64,000 nt of DNA from Xestospongia muta (taxonomy: Eukaryota; Porifera; Demospongiae; Haplosclerida; Petrosiidae), in contig OY848930.1 of assembly GCA_963693285.1 (NCBI GenBank), positions 1,364,001 through 1,428,000 on the forward strand, written 5' to 3'. This document shows positions 20,734 through 32,362 of the stretch, piece by piece. How positions within the stretch are numbered: the stretch's first letter is position 1; each line of letters begins with the position of its first letter. The translations under genes were made by a program, and so were the position numbers. The notes beneath the pieces are model-generated. The model saw only the letters and a program-made list of their open reading frames with translations, made no database searches and was not told the origin of the DNA.

Positions 20734-23700
20734 ATGTCAGATCCTGCTTTGTCTGTTAGACCAAAGTATGACCAGTTAGTAGAATTACTAGATACTCTAG
20801 TCAATTGGGAAAAGTTTGGCACTTTCTTACCTGGAATTAAGAGTGAGCATATCCAAGTAATAGAACGTGACATCAGAGGAACTGACCTACAAAAAGCTGC
20901 TCTATTTTCAAAGTGGCTCAGTGTTCATCCTGAGGCATCGTGGCAGGATGTGTTGTTTGCGCTAGAAAAGTCACAAGAACATTCTCTAGCATCAAGAGTA
21001 TATCAAAAGCTTAACACAACTTTATCATCAGATTCAACTATTTCTCAAGGTATATTATTGTAATAATTACAAATAATGTTGATGTCATCTCATCATGTAG
21101 ATCCTCGAGAACTTGTTAAAACAGTTGTGTTAGAAAACGAAGAGAAAGAAGAAGAACTTCAAACCACATTAGAAGACCTTGATAGAAACTTTAGTGTATT
21201 AATGGTAGCTGTTCGATCATCTCTTGATCATAAACTACAACATCAACAACTAGTACTAGTGGACTTTATTAGATGGATTGAACATCGAATGAAGTGGGTT
21301 GGGCAACTTAGTAGCATTATTGACTTTGATGAAATTTTTCTAAAACTACATCCATATTTTGACTTCTTAGATTGTGGCTTAATTGTTGATATGAGTGAAC
21401 AGTTTCTTAAAGATATTCCCTTTGGAGACAATGCCCTTGTCAGTCAACTTAAAGAACATAAGGTTGAAGCTAAAACACTTCGTTCTTCATCTACAGTGAA
21501 ACAGCTCAGAGATGACCTTAAAAAGATCTACTTTCCACATCATACAAATCCATCAAACATGCCTCAAATCTATATTGCATTAAACTGTACATGGGATGAA
21601 GCTAATATTAAACAACTTTATCTACTAATAGGACATTTACTACCTCACAAGTCAAAACAATCAATTTTAAAATACATTGAGATTCATACAGGCTCAGTTC
21701 ATATTAAATACATTGTCCATGAATCAAAAACTGATTGTCTCATAGCTTATGCTCAAGGCAAGCTACAATTTATGCGTCTCATTGGTATCTTTGGTTTAAC
21801 AATTAATGGTAAGCCTATCCTGGATGAAGATGAGAATATGAACTTTACATTTGAGTCAGCTCTTATTGAGGCTACAAAAGCTGGTCACAATGAAGTTGTA
21901 CAATTTCTCCTAAAGTTAGGAGGTGATGTGGACCACTGTAATGAAGAAGGCAGAACAGCACTTATGCTAGCTAGTGAAGGTGGACATGAACAAGTTGTAC
22001 TAACACTGGTATTAGCTGGAGGCAATGTTAACATTCAAGATAATGAAGGCTGGACTGCCCTAATGATAGCTAGTCAAGATGGTCATACCCAAGTTGTTAA
22101 ACAACTACTCAAAGAGGATGAAGACATTAATATTCAGAACAAAGAAGGTATGACTGCCCTAACGATAGCTAGTCAAAATGGTCATACCCAAGTTGTCGAA
22201 CAACTACTCAAAGAACATGCAGATGTTAATATTCAGAGCAAAAATGGATGGACCGCCCTAATGCTAGCTAGTCAAAATGGTCATACCCAAGTTGTTGAAC
22301 AACTACTCAAAGAACATGCAGACATTAACATTCAAGATAATGAAGGTTGGACTGCCCTAATGATAGCTAGTCAAAACGGTCATACCCAAGTTGTTGAACA
22401 ACTACTCAAAGAACATGCAGACGTTAATATTCAGAACAAAGAAGGTGTGACTGCCTTAATGAAGGCTAGTGAAAAAGGTCATACCCAAGTTGTTGAACGA
22501 CTACTCAAAGAGCATGCAGACATTAACATTCAAGATAATGAAGATTGGACTCCCCTAATGCTAGCTAGTCAAAATGGTCATACCCAAGTTGTTGAACAAC
22601 TACTCAAAGAGCATGCAGACATTAACATTCAAGATAATGAAGATTGGACTCCCCTAATGCTAGCTAGTCAAAATGGTCATACCCAAGTTGTTGAACAACT
22701 ACTCAAAGAACATGCAGACATTAACATTCAAGATAATGAAGGTTGGACTGCCCTAATGATAGCTAGTCAAAATGGTCATACCCAGGTTGTTGAACAATTA
22801 CTCAAAGAGGATGCAGACGTTAATATTCAGAACAAGAAAAGAGTAACTGCCCTAATGTTAGCTAGTCAAAATGGTCATACCCAAGTTGTTGAACAACTAC
22901 TTAAAGAGCATGCAGACATTAACATTCAAGATAATGAAGGTTGGACTGCCCTAATGATAGCTAGTGAAAATGGTCATACCCAGGTCGTTGAACAACTACT
23001 CAAACAGCTTGAAGATATTAATATTCAGAACAAAGAAGGTGTGACTGCCTTAATGAAGGCTAGTGAAAAAGGTCATACCCAAGTTGTTGAACGACTACTC
23101 AAAGAGCATGCAGACATTAACATTCAAGATAATGAAGATTGGACTCCCCTAATGCTAGCTAGTCAAAATGGTCATACCCAAGTGGTTGAACAACTACTCA
23201 AAGAGCATGCAGACATTAACATTCAAGATAATGAAGGTTGGACTGCCCTAATGATAGCTAGTCAAAATGGTCATACCCAGGTTGTTGAACAATTACTCAA
23301 AGAGGATGCAGACGTTAATATTCAGAACAAGAAAAGAGTAACTGCCCTAATAATAGCTAGTCAAAATGGTCACACACAGGTTGTTGAACTACTAACTAAA
23401 GAACTTGTAGACATCGATGTTCAGATGAATGATGGATATACTGCCTTAATGTTAGCTTGTTTTAATGGACATGTTGAAGTAGCTGAGTGTTTACTACAAT
23501 CATTTGCAGATTCTCATATATTAGCATACAATGGATCAACAGGATTTTCATTAGCAGCTTATAGTGGTAATAGAGACCTTGTTAATATGCTGTTAGATAA
23601 AGCTGAACCCACTACTGAAGAGATCGAAAAAGCAGTAGTAACATCATGTTATGGTGGCCATCCTACTCTCATTACCTTCCTCTCTAACAAACTTCCATAC

Positions 23701-24291
23701 CTCACTAATGCTCAGAAAGAACTACTAGACTCATGTGTTAAAGGAGATTTAGGTGCAGTTATAATGAAGACATTAGGTAGTCCAGATACTCCACTGGTAC
23801 TTGGTCTTACTCCACTCATGGTAGCTTCATCATATGGACATGTTGATATAGTGGATGCTCTCATACAAGCCGGAGCTGATGTCAATAAACAAGAAAGTCA
23901 TTTAGGGTTAACTCCTTTGTTCTTTGCAGTAAGAAGTAGTAAATCATCTTCAATAACAGAGACCTTGTTAATGTGTGGTGCTCATCCTAATTTCATTGCT
24001 GACAACAGTACACCATTGGATGTAGCTGATAAGGAAACCATTAGAAAGCTACTAATCAGCTATGGAGGTCAGACAAAAACTCAATTACAGGGAAAGAAAG
24101 AATATGAATCATTAGAACTTCAGTCACCATTACAAACATTAGGTGAAGTAAAAGCCATGGCCAAATCATTAACACATAATGATGAAATGAAAGATATAAC
24201 AACATATGAAGAATCAAGTTATACACTCAAGAAAAAGAAAAAGACATCAGAAATACAAAGTTTCATATCTCTACCGAGTTCATTTACTTAA
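20734..24291 (+). CDS. G6: Death domain-ankyrin repeat protein (B promoter, A head, A tail)
   Basis: Exon 1 is 20734-21049 (316 nt, one codon shorter: MSDPALSV instead of MSGDPAMSV) and exon 2 is 21101-24291. The intron is 51 bp, phase 1, giving about 1168 residues. The Death domain spans about residues 7-94, with the linker to about 352. There are about 18 regular ANK repeats plus five degenerate units and an A tail ending SFISLPSSFT. The array contains repeated DNEDWTPLMLAS units, found nowhere else in the window. From the linker end to the 3' flank it is near-identical to G1, so the two share a recent segmental duplication. The role is inferred as for G2. Confidence 0.9.
22441..23400 (+). 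repeat. Six-unit (594 bp) higher-order ANK repeat in G6
   Basis: The run from NKEGVTALMKASEKGH at 22441 starts again at 23035, exactly 594 bp (6 x 99) later. The second copy lacks one of the DNEDW units, so it is partial. Confidence 0.85.
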
Positions 24292-26341
24292 ACTGTTATT
24301 ATTCACAAATTCAAAAAAAATCCAACATAAAGCCAAAACTAACTTGAAATTAAGAACTCCATCTCACTGCTAAAATTTGATTTTGTAGTTGTTAGATTTA
24401 TACTGTCATATAACATAATTTTGTTAAATTATTATAAGATGTGTTTTATAATAGCAGATTTCAATTTCAATCTTGGTTGTTGAGAGGGAAGGCCATTATA
24501 TTTAAGGATGATTTGTAATTGTATAATAATAAATTGAAGCAAATAAGAAATAAGAATTGATTTTAAATCTTCTATTATAAAAAACTTTAAAACAAGATAA
24601 TAATAGGTGGAGTTTGCTGAAGTAAAATACTTAGGTGTTTTAGTCATACATACCTTTGAGTGTCAAACTACAGCTATTTAACGATATTACTGTATGGTTA
24701 GTACTTTTATTTGTAATTTAACTTTTGTGAAACCTTTAATATGCAAAAATATTTTACTTAATGTTAATCAAACTTGACAGACATGAAGAACACATTACAG
24801 AAATGTTACTGTATAAATGTGTAAATGATATATTTAGTGTATGAAACACAATTTATTACAACTAAATTAAATATATATTAAATATTGAAAATGGTTTCCA
24901 TATTGAAGTGAACTGTACACTATAGTGTAACTAAAGGTTCATACTTTAACATTAATATACTGTATTAGCTAGTCTCATACCTAATCCCTAAGGGATAAGT
25001 CTTTCTTTGGATATAAGACTACTACCAGTACTATACAGTAGATTAGTAACATATACTGTTCCATATTGATAGAAATGAGGAGCTAGTTCATTTAACCAGT
25101 CAGGTTCAATCTAATAATAGAAACACATAACAGATTGTTCACTCTCAGTATATTACTGAAGTACAAAGTCTTACCACAGTGATATCTCTCATGAATAACT
25201 TTGATGTTTGAATTACTTCATTGAACACAACCCTAAGATGAAAAGGCAAAAGACAGAGTGAAACAATTTATGTTCAAACTTACCATTGAGGACATCTCTC
25301 TTCAAATAGAACTGATGACAGATGAATATGAATGTCATGATTATCTCTAATAGTTCTAATAATTCTTTGCATGTCCTGTACAAAGTCAGGTAATCTGTAT
25401 TGAATTTATTTGTTCAATGTGAGGCTTATCATAGATACTGGCTGTGCACTATTGAACAAATAAAAAGAGAGCACTTTTAATGTGCAATAACAATACATAA
25501 GAGATGGACTATACTATATACAGTCAATAGAGAACTTCTGTTTTTCTATATATCTCTACCTTAAATCAAAGCAACTACAACAATGAATTACCCACTAAAA
25601 ATACTAAAAATAAGATCTTTTATATTCCAGTGTATAATATTTATTTGATTTCCTGACAAGGAATTTATCTAAATAATTAGATGCTGAGGCCAGGGATCAA
25701 CTCAATTTATTTACCCAATGAAGTCTTGTAGATTGTGAGAGTAAAGTGTAAGGTTTATGTATAAGGATTATTGGGTTAATAAACAGTGTAGATTCTATTG
25801 GCTAAAGTATGTAACAAATTTATTAAATATTCAGGGGTGGAGTCAAAGAACAAGCTACAGTATGTGATAGGTCATTCACTTTCCCCCTCTCTTTCCCTGT
25901 TCCATTATCTCTATATGTAATTAATTAGATGTAAGATCAAGTTATGTCATCATGAATACCTCAAGTAGTTAGATGATTAGTTTTTCCAGTCATCAACAAT
26001 GGTAAGGTGAATATATCTTTTAATTTTCATATAAACAATAATAATACATACTATGTACACATATTGTGTTGTACCAACATGACCTCTTGATGTTTAGAGA
26101 TTGATACTGTCATGTTTTAATGTATGCCTTACAATGAATAGATTCATCAAAGATGGTATATGTATTGTTATAATGATAAGACTTTGGAATACTTCTTTGA
26201 AGGTGGATATTGACTCATAGTTGTTCTATATATAAATAATATATGTGATGTTTAGGTATTAATATGTATTATACCAGTAACCATGATGACTTCATAATGT
26301 AAGTCACTTAATGAAATTATACTAAATTATATGTACAGCTA
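24292..26341. other. Spacer downstream of G6
   Basis: About 24292-25560 matches the G1 flank (2352-3600) almost base for base. About 25600-25930 matches 3940-4260 and 13610-13920. From about 25940 the sequence looks unique. No gene. Confidence 0.55.
24447..24500 (+). repeat. 54 bp element with ISRE-like core, 3' flank of G6
   Basis: TATAATAGC at 24447-24455, TTTCAATTTC at 24459-24468 and GCCATTATA at 24492-24500 (one mismatch to the inverted end). The core lies 168 bp after the stop. Confidence 0.45.
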
Positions 26342-26367
26342 GCTCTCTCTCTCTCTCTCTCTCTCTC
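26342..26367. repeat. (CT)n microsatellite
   Basis: About 13 CT units in a row in the unique part of the G6-G7 spacer. Confidence 0.95.
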
Positions 26368-27302
26368 AAATTATTTATTTTAATAGATATATCTCACACA
26401 GGAAAGCACAAACATTCTGATTTGTTAAATAAACTGTAAGACATATTATCTGTATATTCTGATAAATAAATGTGAAATAAATTAGATCTATGTTTGTATA
26501 TATATTATAAAGAATTGAGTACTGAAACTGAACAGTATCACTTGAAAACGTGTTATGTTATTTCAATGAGGTCTTGTTTACCATAGATTTATCAATATGA
26601 TGTAAGTCCAATGCTGAGTAATGTTGTTGTTTTGATCATAGCATCAAATGAAGCCTTGAGAAAGAGATTACTTTTGGCTTCTAGTTGACTTTATACATAT
26701 TAAGTTAGACTAGTTATGGCTTTGTGGGTAGTCAGTATTGGGCTTACACATTGTTTATTGACACTATGGTAACCAAGACTCAAGTTGAAATGATAAAATG
26801 CCTTTTTAAGTGTAGTATAGCGAATTTTTCATATGTTTATAACTGAGACTATTAGTGTTATCATTTATCTAGACAATGTATCTATATATCAGTAAGTATA
26901 TAGGTGACTCAATCACTTGATTATGCTGGGGTATGGACAAACTGGGTTGCTGGGAGAGTTTACCATATCAACCTTGTTGGAGGTAATGTTGAACACTTTA
27001 TCATTTAAAAGCATGGTTTCTGTGGTCATGCCCTCTCTCCCAGAGCCTTCCCAGAAATTGCATTTCATAAATAGAAAGAGATGAACAGTACAAATCAAGT
27101 TATAAGTGTAGAGGTGGTATTTATAAGCAGGTACACGTAAGGAATGTGGATGATTTGGACATATGTCCTTGTACACTGTTAATGAAAAGCCACCTAAATA
27201 TCCACATACTTCTAGGAGCAGCCATTAACTTTGACTAGCTCTGTATTTAGTGTACTCAATGATAGTAGGTAAATAGAATGCACCATCTATGTGCTTGCTG
27301 TT

Positions 27303-27590
27303 CTCTACAGCTCAACTGACAAGTGGTATGTCATACTGATGAGTAGAACAAGACAGAAACATCATTTGTATTATAACTACATAATGTACATGTACTTTGT
27401 TATTGTTTAAATTGTTGTTTTGTACACACGAATCATTTTTATTAAGAAGATATATTATTTAATGTGAAATGCAGTATTGCAATATTTATACTTAAAATTA
27501 TAAGTATGTTGTTTATTAATGTATTTTAAAAGGCTGTCTATAATCACTGGAGTGGATTACTACATAGGACTGTTGATTGACCTTTTGACC
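27303..27590. repeat. About 290 bp spacer block, copy 1 of 4
   Basis: It runs from CTCTACAGCTC...GACAAGTGGTATGTCATAC to TTGACCTTTTGACCT. Other copies lie at about 31632-31930, 44792-45060 and 45570-45856. All are upstream of genes with type-B promoters (G7, G8 and twice before G10). Confidence 0.7.
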
Positions 27591-27672
27591 TCACAGAATT
27601 TTTACAAATCTGTGGGCAGAGACGACAATTTTTGCAAAGTCAAAAGGTCAGTCCATTCCAGTGGCTATTAGA
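27541..27672. repeat. Imperfect inverted repeat upstream of G7
   Basis: The left arm contains ATCACTGGAGTGGA and GATTGACCTTTTGAC. The right arm contains GTCAAAAGGTCAGTCC and TCCATTCCAGTGGC, the approximate reverse complement. The copies before G8 and G10 have about 120 bp more between the arms, so this one carries an internal deletion. It could be a foldback element. Confidence 0.5.
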
Positions 27673-27799
27673 AGACACATTCGTTTTCACAAAAGTATTG
27701 ATTGTAGTAGCACTATCCGGTATAACTTTAAATTTTGCCTAAATTACTACATCCTATTCCGCATTCCATAAACCTCAAATATGACCAGTTATTAATATT

Positions 27800-27848
27800 T
27801 AAGAGGTGGGGCTATACTGTGCTAAAGGAAGTTTACAGTGATGACTCA
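27800..27848 (+). promoter_or_regulatory. Type-B promoter of G7
   Basis: AAGAGGTGGGGC, then CTAAAGGAAGTTTACAG with an ETS-like core, then TGACTCA at 27842-27848, 39 bp before the ATG at 27881. An acceptor-like GTTTCCTAG lies just before the start. Confidence 0.45.
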
Positions 27849-27880
27849 TTTGTGGCCCTCGTTTCCTAGAGCTATTAATA

Positions 27881-30800
27881 ATGTCAGGAGATCCTGCTAT
27901 GTCCATTAGACCAAAGTATGACCAGTTATTAGAATTACTAGATACTCTAGTCAGTTGGGAAAAGTTTGGTGCTTTCTTACCTGGAATTAAGAGTGAACAT
28001 ATCCAAGTAATAGAACGTGAAAATAGAAAAATCGACCAACAAAAAGCTGCTCTTTTTTCAAAATGGCTCAGTGTTCATCCTGAGGCATCATGGCAGGACG
28101 TGCTGTTTGCACTAGAAAAGTCACAAGAATATTCCTTAGCTTCAAAGGTGTATCAAAAGCTAAATACAACATCATCTACAGCTAAAAACATTTCTCAAGG
28201 TATATAAAATATTCATTGTAATTGGTTCAATATATTAGCTATCTTTCTATGTAGCTCCTGAAGAGTCTGTAAGAATTGTGAAGTTAGAAGATGCAGAGGA
28301 GGAAAAACAAGTTAAAATTACTTTGGGGTGCTTAGATAAAAATTTTAGTAACTTAATGGTAGTTGTTCGATCATCTCTTGATCATAAACTAGAACATCAA
28401 CAACTAGTACTAGTGGACTTTATTAGATGGATTGAACATCGAATGAAGTGGGTTGGGCAACTGAGTGACATTGTTGATTTAAATGAGTTGTTTAAGAAAC
28501 TACATCCATATTTTGACTTCATAGATTGTGAATTGATTGTTGATATGAGTGAACAGTTTCTCAATAATGAATTGTTTGGAGAAGACAAAAGAAGCCTTGT
28601 CAGTGAATTTAAAGAACACATAGCTAAGGCTAATACACTTCGTTGCTCATTGACAGTGAAACAATTAAAAAATCAACTGAAAAGCATATATTTTCCACAT
28701 ATTAGAGATTTATCGAATATGCCCCAAATTCAAATTGAGTTACATAATCCATGGAGTGAAGCTACTATTGAAGGACTTTATCTACTAGTCCGACACTTAC
28801 TACCTCATAAATTGAAGCAATCTCTTTTGGAATATATCACAATTGATACAGGCTCAGTTATCATTAAATACATTGTCCATGAATCAAATGCTGATTGTCT
28901 CATAGCTTATGCTCAAAGCAAGTTACAGTTTATGCGTCTCATTGGTATCTTCGGTCTGACAATTAATGGTGAACATATCCTGGAAGGAGATGAGAATATG
29001 AACTTCACTTTTGAGTCAGCTCTTCATGAAGCTGCAAAAGCTGGTCATAATGAAGCTATACAATTTCTCCTCAAATTAGGAGGTGATGTGGACCATTGTC
29101 ATGAAAAACAAATGACAGCACTTATGATAGCTAGTAAAAGTGGATATGAACAAATTGTGCTAACACTCGTATCAGCTGGAAGTAACGTTAACATTCAAAA
29201 TAATGAAGGCTGGACTGCTCTAATGATAGCTAGTCAAAATGGTCATACCCAGGTTGTTGAAGAACTACTCAAAGAGCATGCAGACGTTAATATTCAGACA
29301 AATGATGGATGGACTGCCCTAACACTAGCTAGTCAAAATGGTCATATCCAGGTTGTTGAGCAATTACTCAAAGGGCATGCAGATGTTAATATTCAGACCA
29401 ATGATGAATGGACTGCCCTAATGCTAGCTAGTCAAAATGGTCATATCCAGGTTGTTGAGCAACTACTCAAAGGACATGCAGACGTTAATATTCAGACCAA
29501 TGATGGATGGACTGCCCTAATGCTAGCTAGTCAAAATGGTCATACCCAGGTTGTTGAACAACTACTCAAAGGGCATGCAGACGTTAATATTCAAACCAAT
29601 GATGGATGGACTGCCCTAATGCTAGCTAGTCAAAATGGTCATACCCAGATTGTTGAACAACTACTCAAAGAGCATGCAGACGTTAATATTCAAACCAATG
29701 ATGGATGGACTGCCCTAATGCTAGCTAGTCAAAATGGTCATACCCAGGTTGTTGAACAACTACTCAAAGGGCATGCAGACGTTAATATTCAAACCAATGA
29801 TGGATGGATTGCCCTAATGCTAGGTAGTCAAAATGGTCATACCCAGATTGTTGAACAACTGCTCAAAGAGCATGCAGATGTTAACACTCAGACAGATGAT
29901 GGATGGACTGCCCTAATGATAGCTAGTCAAAATGGTCATACCCAGGTTGTTGAAAAATTAGTAAAGAGGGATGCAGACGTTAATATTAGGAACAAAAAAG
30001 AAGTAACTGCTCTAATGATAGCTAGTGCAAATGGCCATACACAGGTTGTTCAACAACTAGTAAAAGAACTTGTAGACATTGATGTTCAGATGAAAGGTGA
30101 ATACACTGCCTTAATGTTATCTTGTAATTATGGACATGTTGAAGTAGCTGAGTGTTTACTACAATCATTTGCAGATCCTCATATAATAGCATACAATGGA
30201 TCAACAGCATTTTCATTAGCAGCTCTTAATGGTAACAGAGACCTTGTTAATATGTTGTTAGATAAAGCTGAACCCACTACTGATGAGATTGAAAAAGCAG
30301 TAGTAATGTCATGTTATGGTGGTCACCCTACTCTCATTACCTTCCTCTCTAACAAACTTCCACACCTCACTAATGACCAGAGAGAACTACTAGACTCATG
30401 TGTTAAAGGAGATTTAGGTACAGTCATAATGAAGACATTAGATAGTCCAGATACTCCACTGGTACTTGGTCTTACTCCACTCATGATAGCTTCAACATGT
30501 GGACATGTTGATATAGTGGATGCTCTCATACAAGCTGGAGCTGATGTTAATAAACAAGAAAGTTATTGGGGGCTCACTCCTTTGTTCTTTGCAGTAAGAG
30601 GTGGCAAATCGTCTTCAATAACAGAGACATTCTTAATGTATGGTGCTCATCCTAATGTCATTGCTGACAACAGTACACCATTGGATATAGTTATCGCCAT
30701 TAATGAGGAAACCATTAGTGAGCTACTAATCAGCTATGGAGGTCAGACAATATCACAATTACAGAGAGAAAAAGAGTACAAATTTTCAGAGCTTCAGTCA

Positions 30801-31025
30801 TCTTTACCAACATTAGGTGAAGAAGCTGCTGCAAAACCATTATCAACAATAGATGAAATAAGAGATATAACAATGTCTGATGAGTCATATACTCTCAAAA
30901 GGAAAGCAAAAGAGAAGTCTTTAGAAATAGAAACTTCAATATCTCCAATGAGCCCCAGAAAAAAGTTCAAGTGCGTAACCATACATAATTATGTATTTAT
31001 TGAAAACCATGACTTAATCACTTAA
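27881..31025 (+). CDS. G7: Death domain-ankyrin repeat protein (all-B type)
   Basis: Exon 1 is 27881-28199 and exon 2 is 28255-31025. The intron is 55 bp, phase 1 (CAAG|GTATATAAAAT ... CTATGTAG|CTCCT), giving about 1029 residues. The Death domain has the B signature RENRKIDQQKAALFSKW. The head begins APEESVRIVKLEDAEEEKQV and contains FDFIDCELIVDMSEQFLNN and TGSVIIKYIVHES. There are about 13 regular ANK repeats, many of one kind (TNDGWTALMLASQNGH), then degenerate units. The B tail reads KRKAKEKS...SPMSPRKKFKC. The stop overlaps an AATAAA. It is the cleanest example of the B set (promoter, head and tail). The role is inferred as for G2. Confidence 0.9.
29280..29890 (+). repeat. Homogenised single-unit (99 bp) ANK repeats in G7
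   Basis: About six consecutive units carry TNDGWTALMLASQNGHTQVV-like sequence and differ by a few bases. In the later ones LLKGHAD and LLKEHAD alternate, suggesting 198 bp duplication on top of single-unit spread. Confidence 0.85.
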
Positions 31026-32246
31026 TAAACAATGATGATAAATATTAATAATCACTTTCATTGTTCCTTTTTTGCAGGTTCTGAAGAAAGATTGGTAGAG
31101 CTTAGAAAAAGTTGTGTTTGATGAACCACTGAAATGTTATAAACTCTATTGTATAATATTATAATTCATGAATTCAATATGAGCATGTTTGCTATAACCA
31201 CACCCATTTCTGTTGAAGAATAAAACTCAATTTTGAATAAAAAGTCACAGGTAATATATTTTTAACTTAAATTCCTTTCGTACATTTAGAAATACCAGAA
31301 TAAAACAAGACAGGGAGATATAGGTATGTTACCAGTAAATACTTTTAACAGCCTCTGTAACATAGATGAGCAGCATAGACAAAGACCCCAGAGACTATAC
31401 AATGTTGTACTGGTCTAGGATTATCTGACAAAGAGAGAGAGTCAAAGACACACTTCACATTCTATTAATTATTATTAATTATTCATACTTAATCCACATG
31501 ATACTAGTTTAGCTTTAAATCTTTGTAGCATTTTGTTTTCTGTTCTTTGATACTTACAGCTCTAGTTAAACCTACAACAATAAAGCTATCATTTGTCTCC
31601 TCTACATCTATATGCTCACTATTGTATAATGCTCTCTACAGTTCCACTGACAAGTGGTATGTCATACTGATGACTGCAACAAGACAGAAACATCATTTGT
31701 ATTATAACTATATTATGTACATGTACTTTTGTTAGTGTTCAAATTGAATTGCTGTTGTATATATACAAATCATTTTTATTAAGAAGATATATTATTTAAT
31801 GTGAAATATAGTATTGCAATATTTATACTTAAAATTATAAGTATACTGTTTATTTATGTATCTTTTAAAAGGCTGTCTATAATCACTGGACTGTATTACT
31901 ACATAGGACTGTTGATTGACCTTTTGACCTACAGAATTTTTACAATTCATTCTATGCATCACCTCACCCATAACATTTGAATTACCAAGCTTCTTTATTG
32001 GCAAAAAAAGAAGAGACTTCTTTTAAGTTATCAATAATTCAATTTTAATTAGGTAGGTAATCTGTGGGCAGAGACGACAGTTTTTGCAAAGTCAAAATGT
32101 CAGTCCATTTCCAGTGGCCTATTAGAAGACACATCCGTTTTCATAAAAGTATTGATTGTGGTAGTACTATCCAGTATAACTTTAAATTTTGCCCAAATTA
32201 TTATAATCCTTTTATGCATTCCATAACCCTGCGAGAATTGCCTTCA
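31026..32246. other. Spacer G7-G8
   Basis: An acceptor-like TTTTTTGCAG followed by a short open stretch (about 31079-31121) is conserved after G10 and G12. A copy of the 290 bp block lies at 31632-31930 and the longer inverted-repeat region at about 31870-32130. No ISRE-like element and no gene seen. Confidence 0.5.
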
Positions 32247-32247
32247 T

Positions 32248-32280
32248 TGTTAATGATGTCATCTATGACCAGTTATTAAT
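32248..32280 (+). pseudogene. Exon 1 fossil upstream of G8
   Basis: TGTTAATGATGTCATCTATG followed by ACCAGTTATTAAT matches the start of the Death exon with its middle deleted. It lies directly before the type-B promoter block. Confidence 0.5.
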
Positions 32281-32283
32281 ATT

Positions 32284-32331
32284 AAGGGGTGGGGCTATAC
32301 TGTACTAAAGGAAGTTTACAGTGCTGACTCA
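32284..32331 (+). promoter_or_regulatory. Type-B promoter of G8
   Basis: AAGGGGTGGGGCTATAC, then CTAAAGGAAGTTTACAG (ETS-like), then TGACTCA at 32325-32331, 38 bp before the ATG at 32363. Confidence 0.45.
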
Positions 32332-32362
32332 TTGTGGCCCTCGCTTCTTAGAGCTGTTAATA

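Larger units (their letters stand above)
26368..27840. other. Spacer upstream of G7
   Basis: About 26368-27000 looks unique. From about 27050 it resembles the spacers before G8 and G10: a roughly 290 bp block (27303-27590), an imperfect inverted repeat, and an exon 1 fossil (about 27779-27800, ATGACCAGTTATTAA). It also contains the paralogous empty site (27108-27125) for the MITE found at 45126. No gene. Confidence 0.5.
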
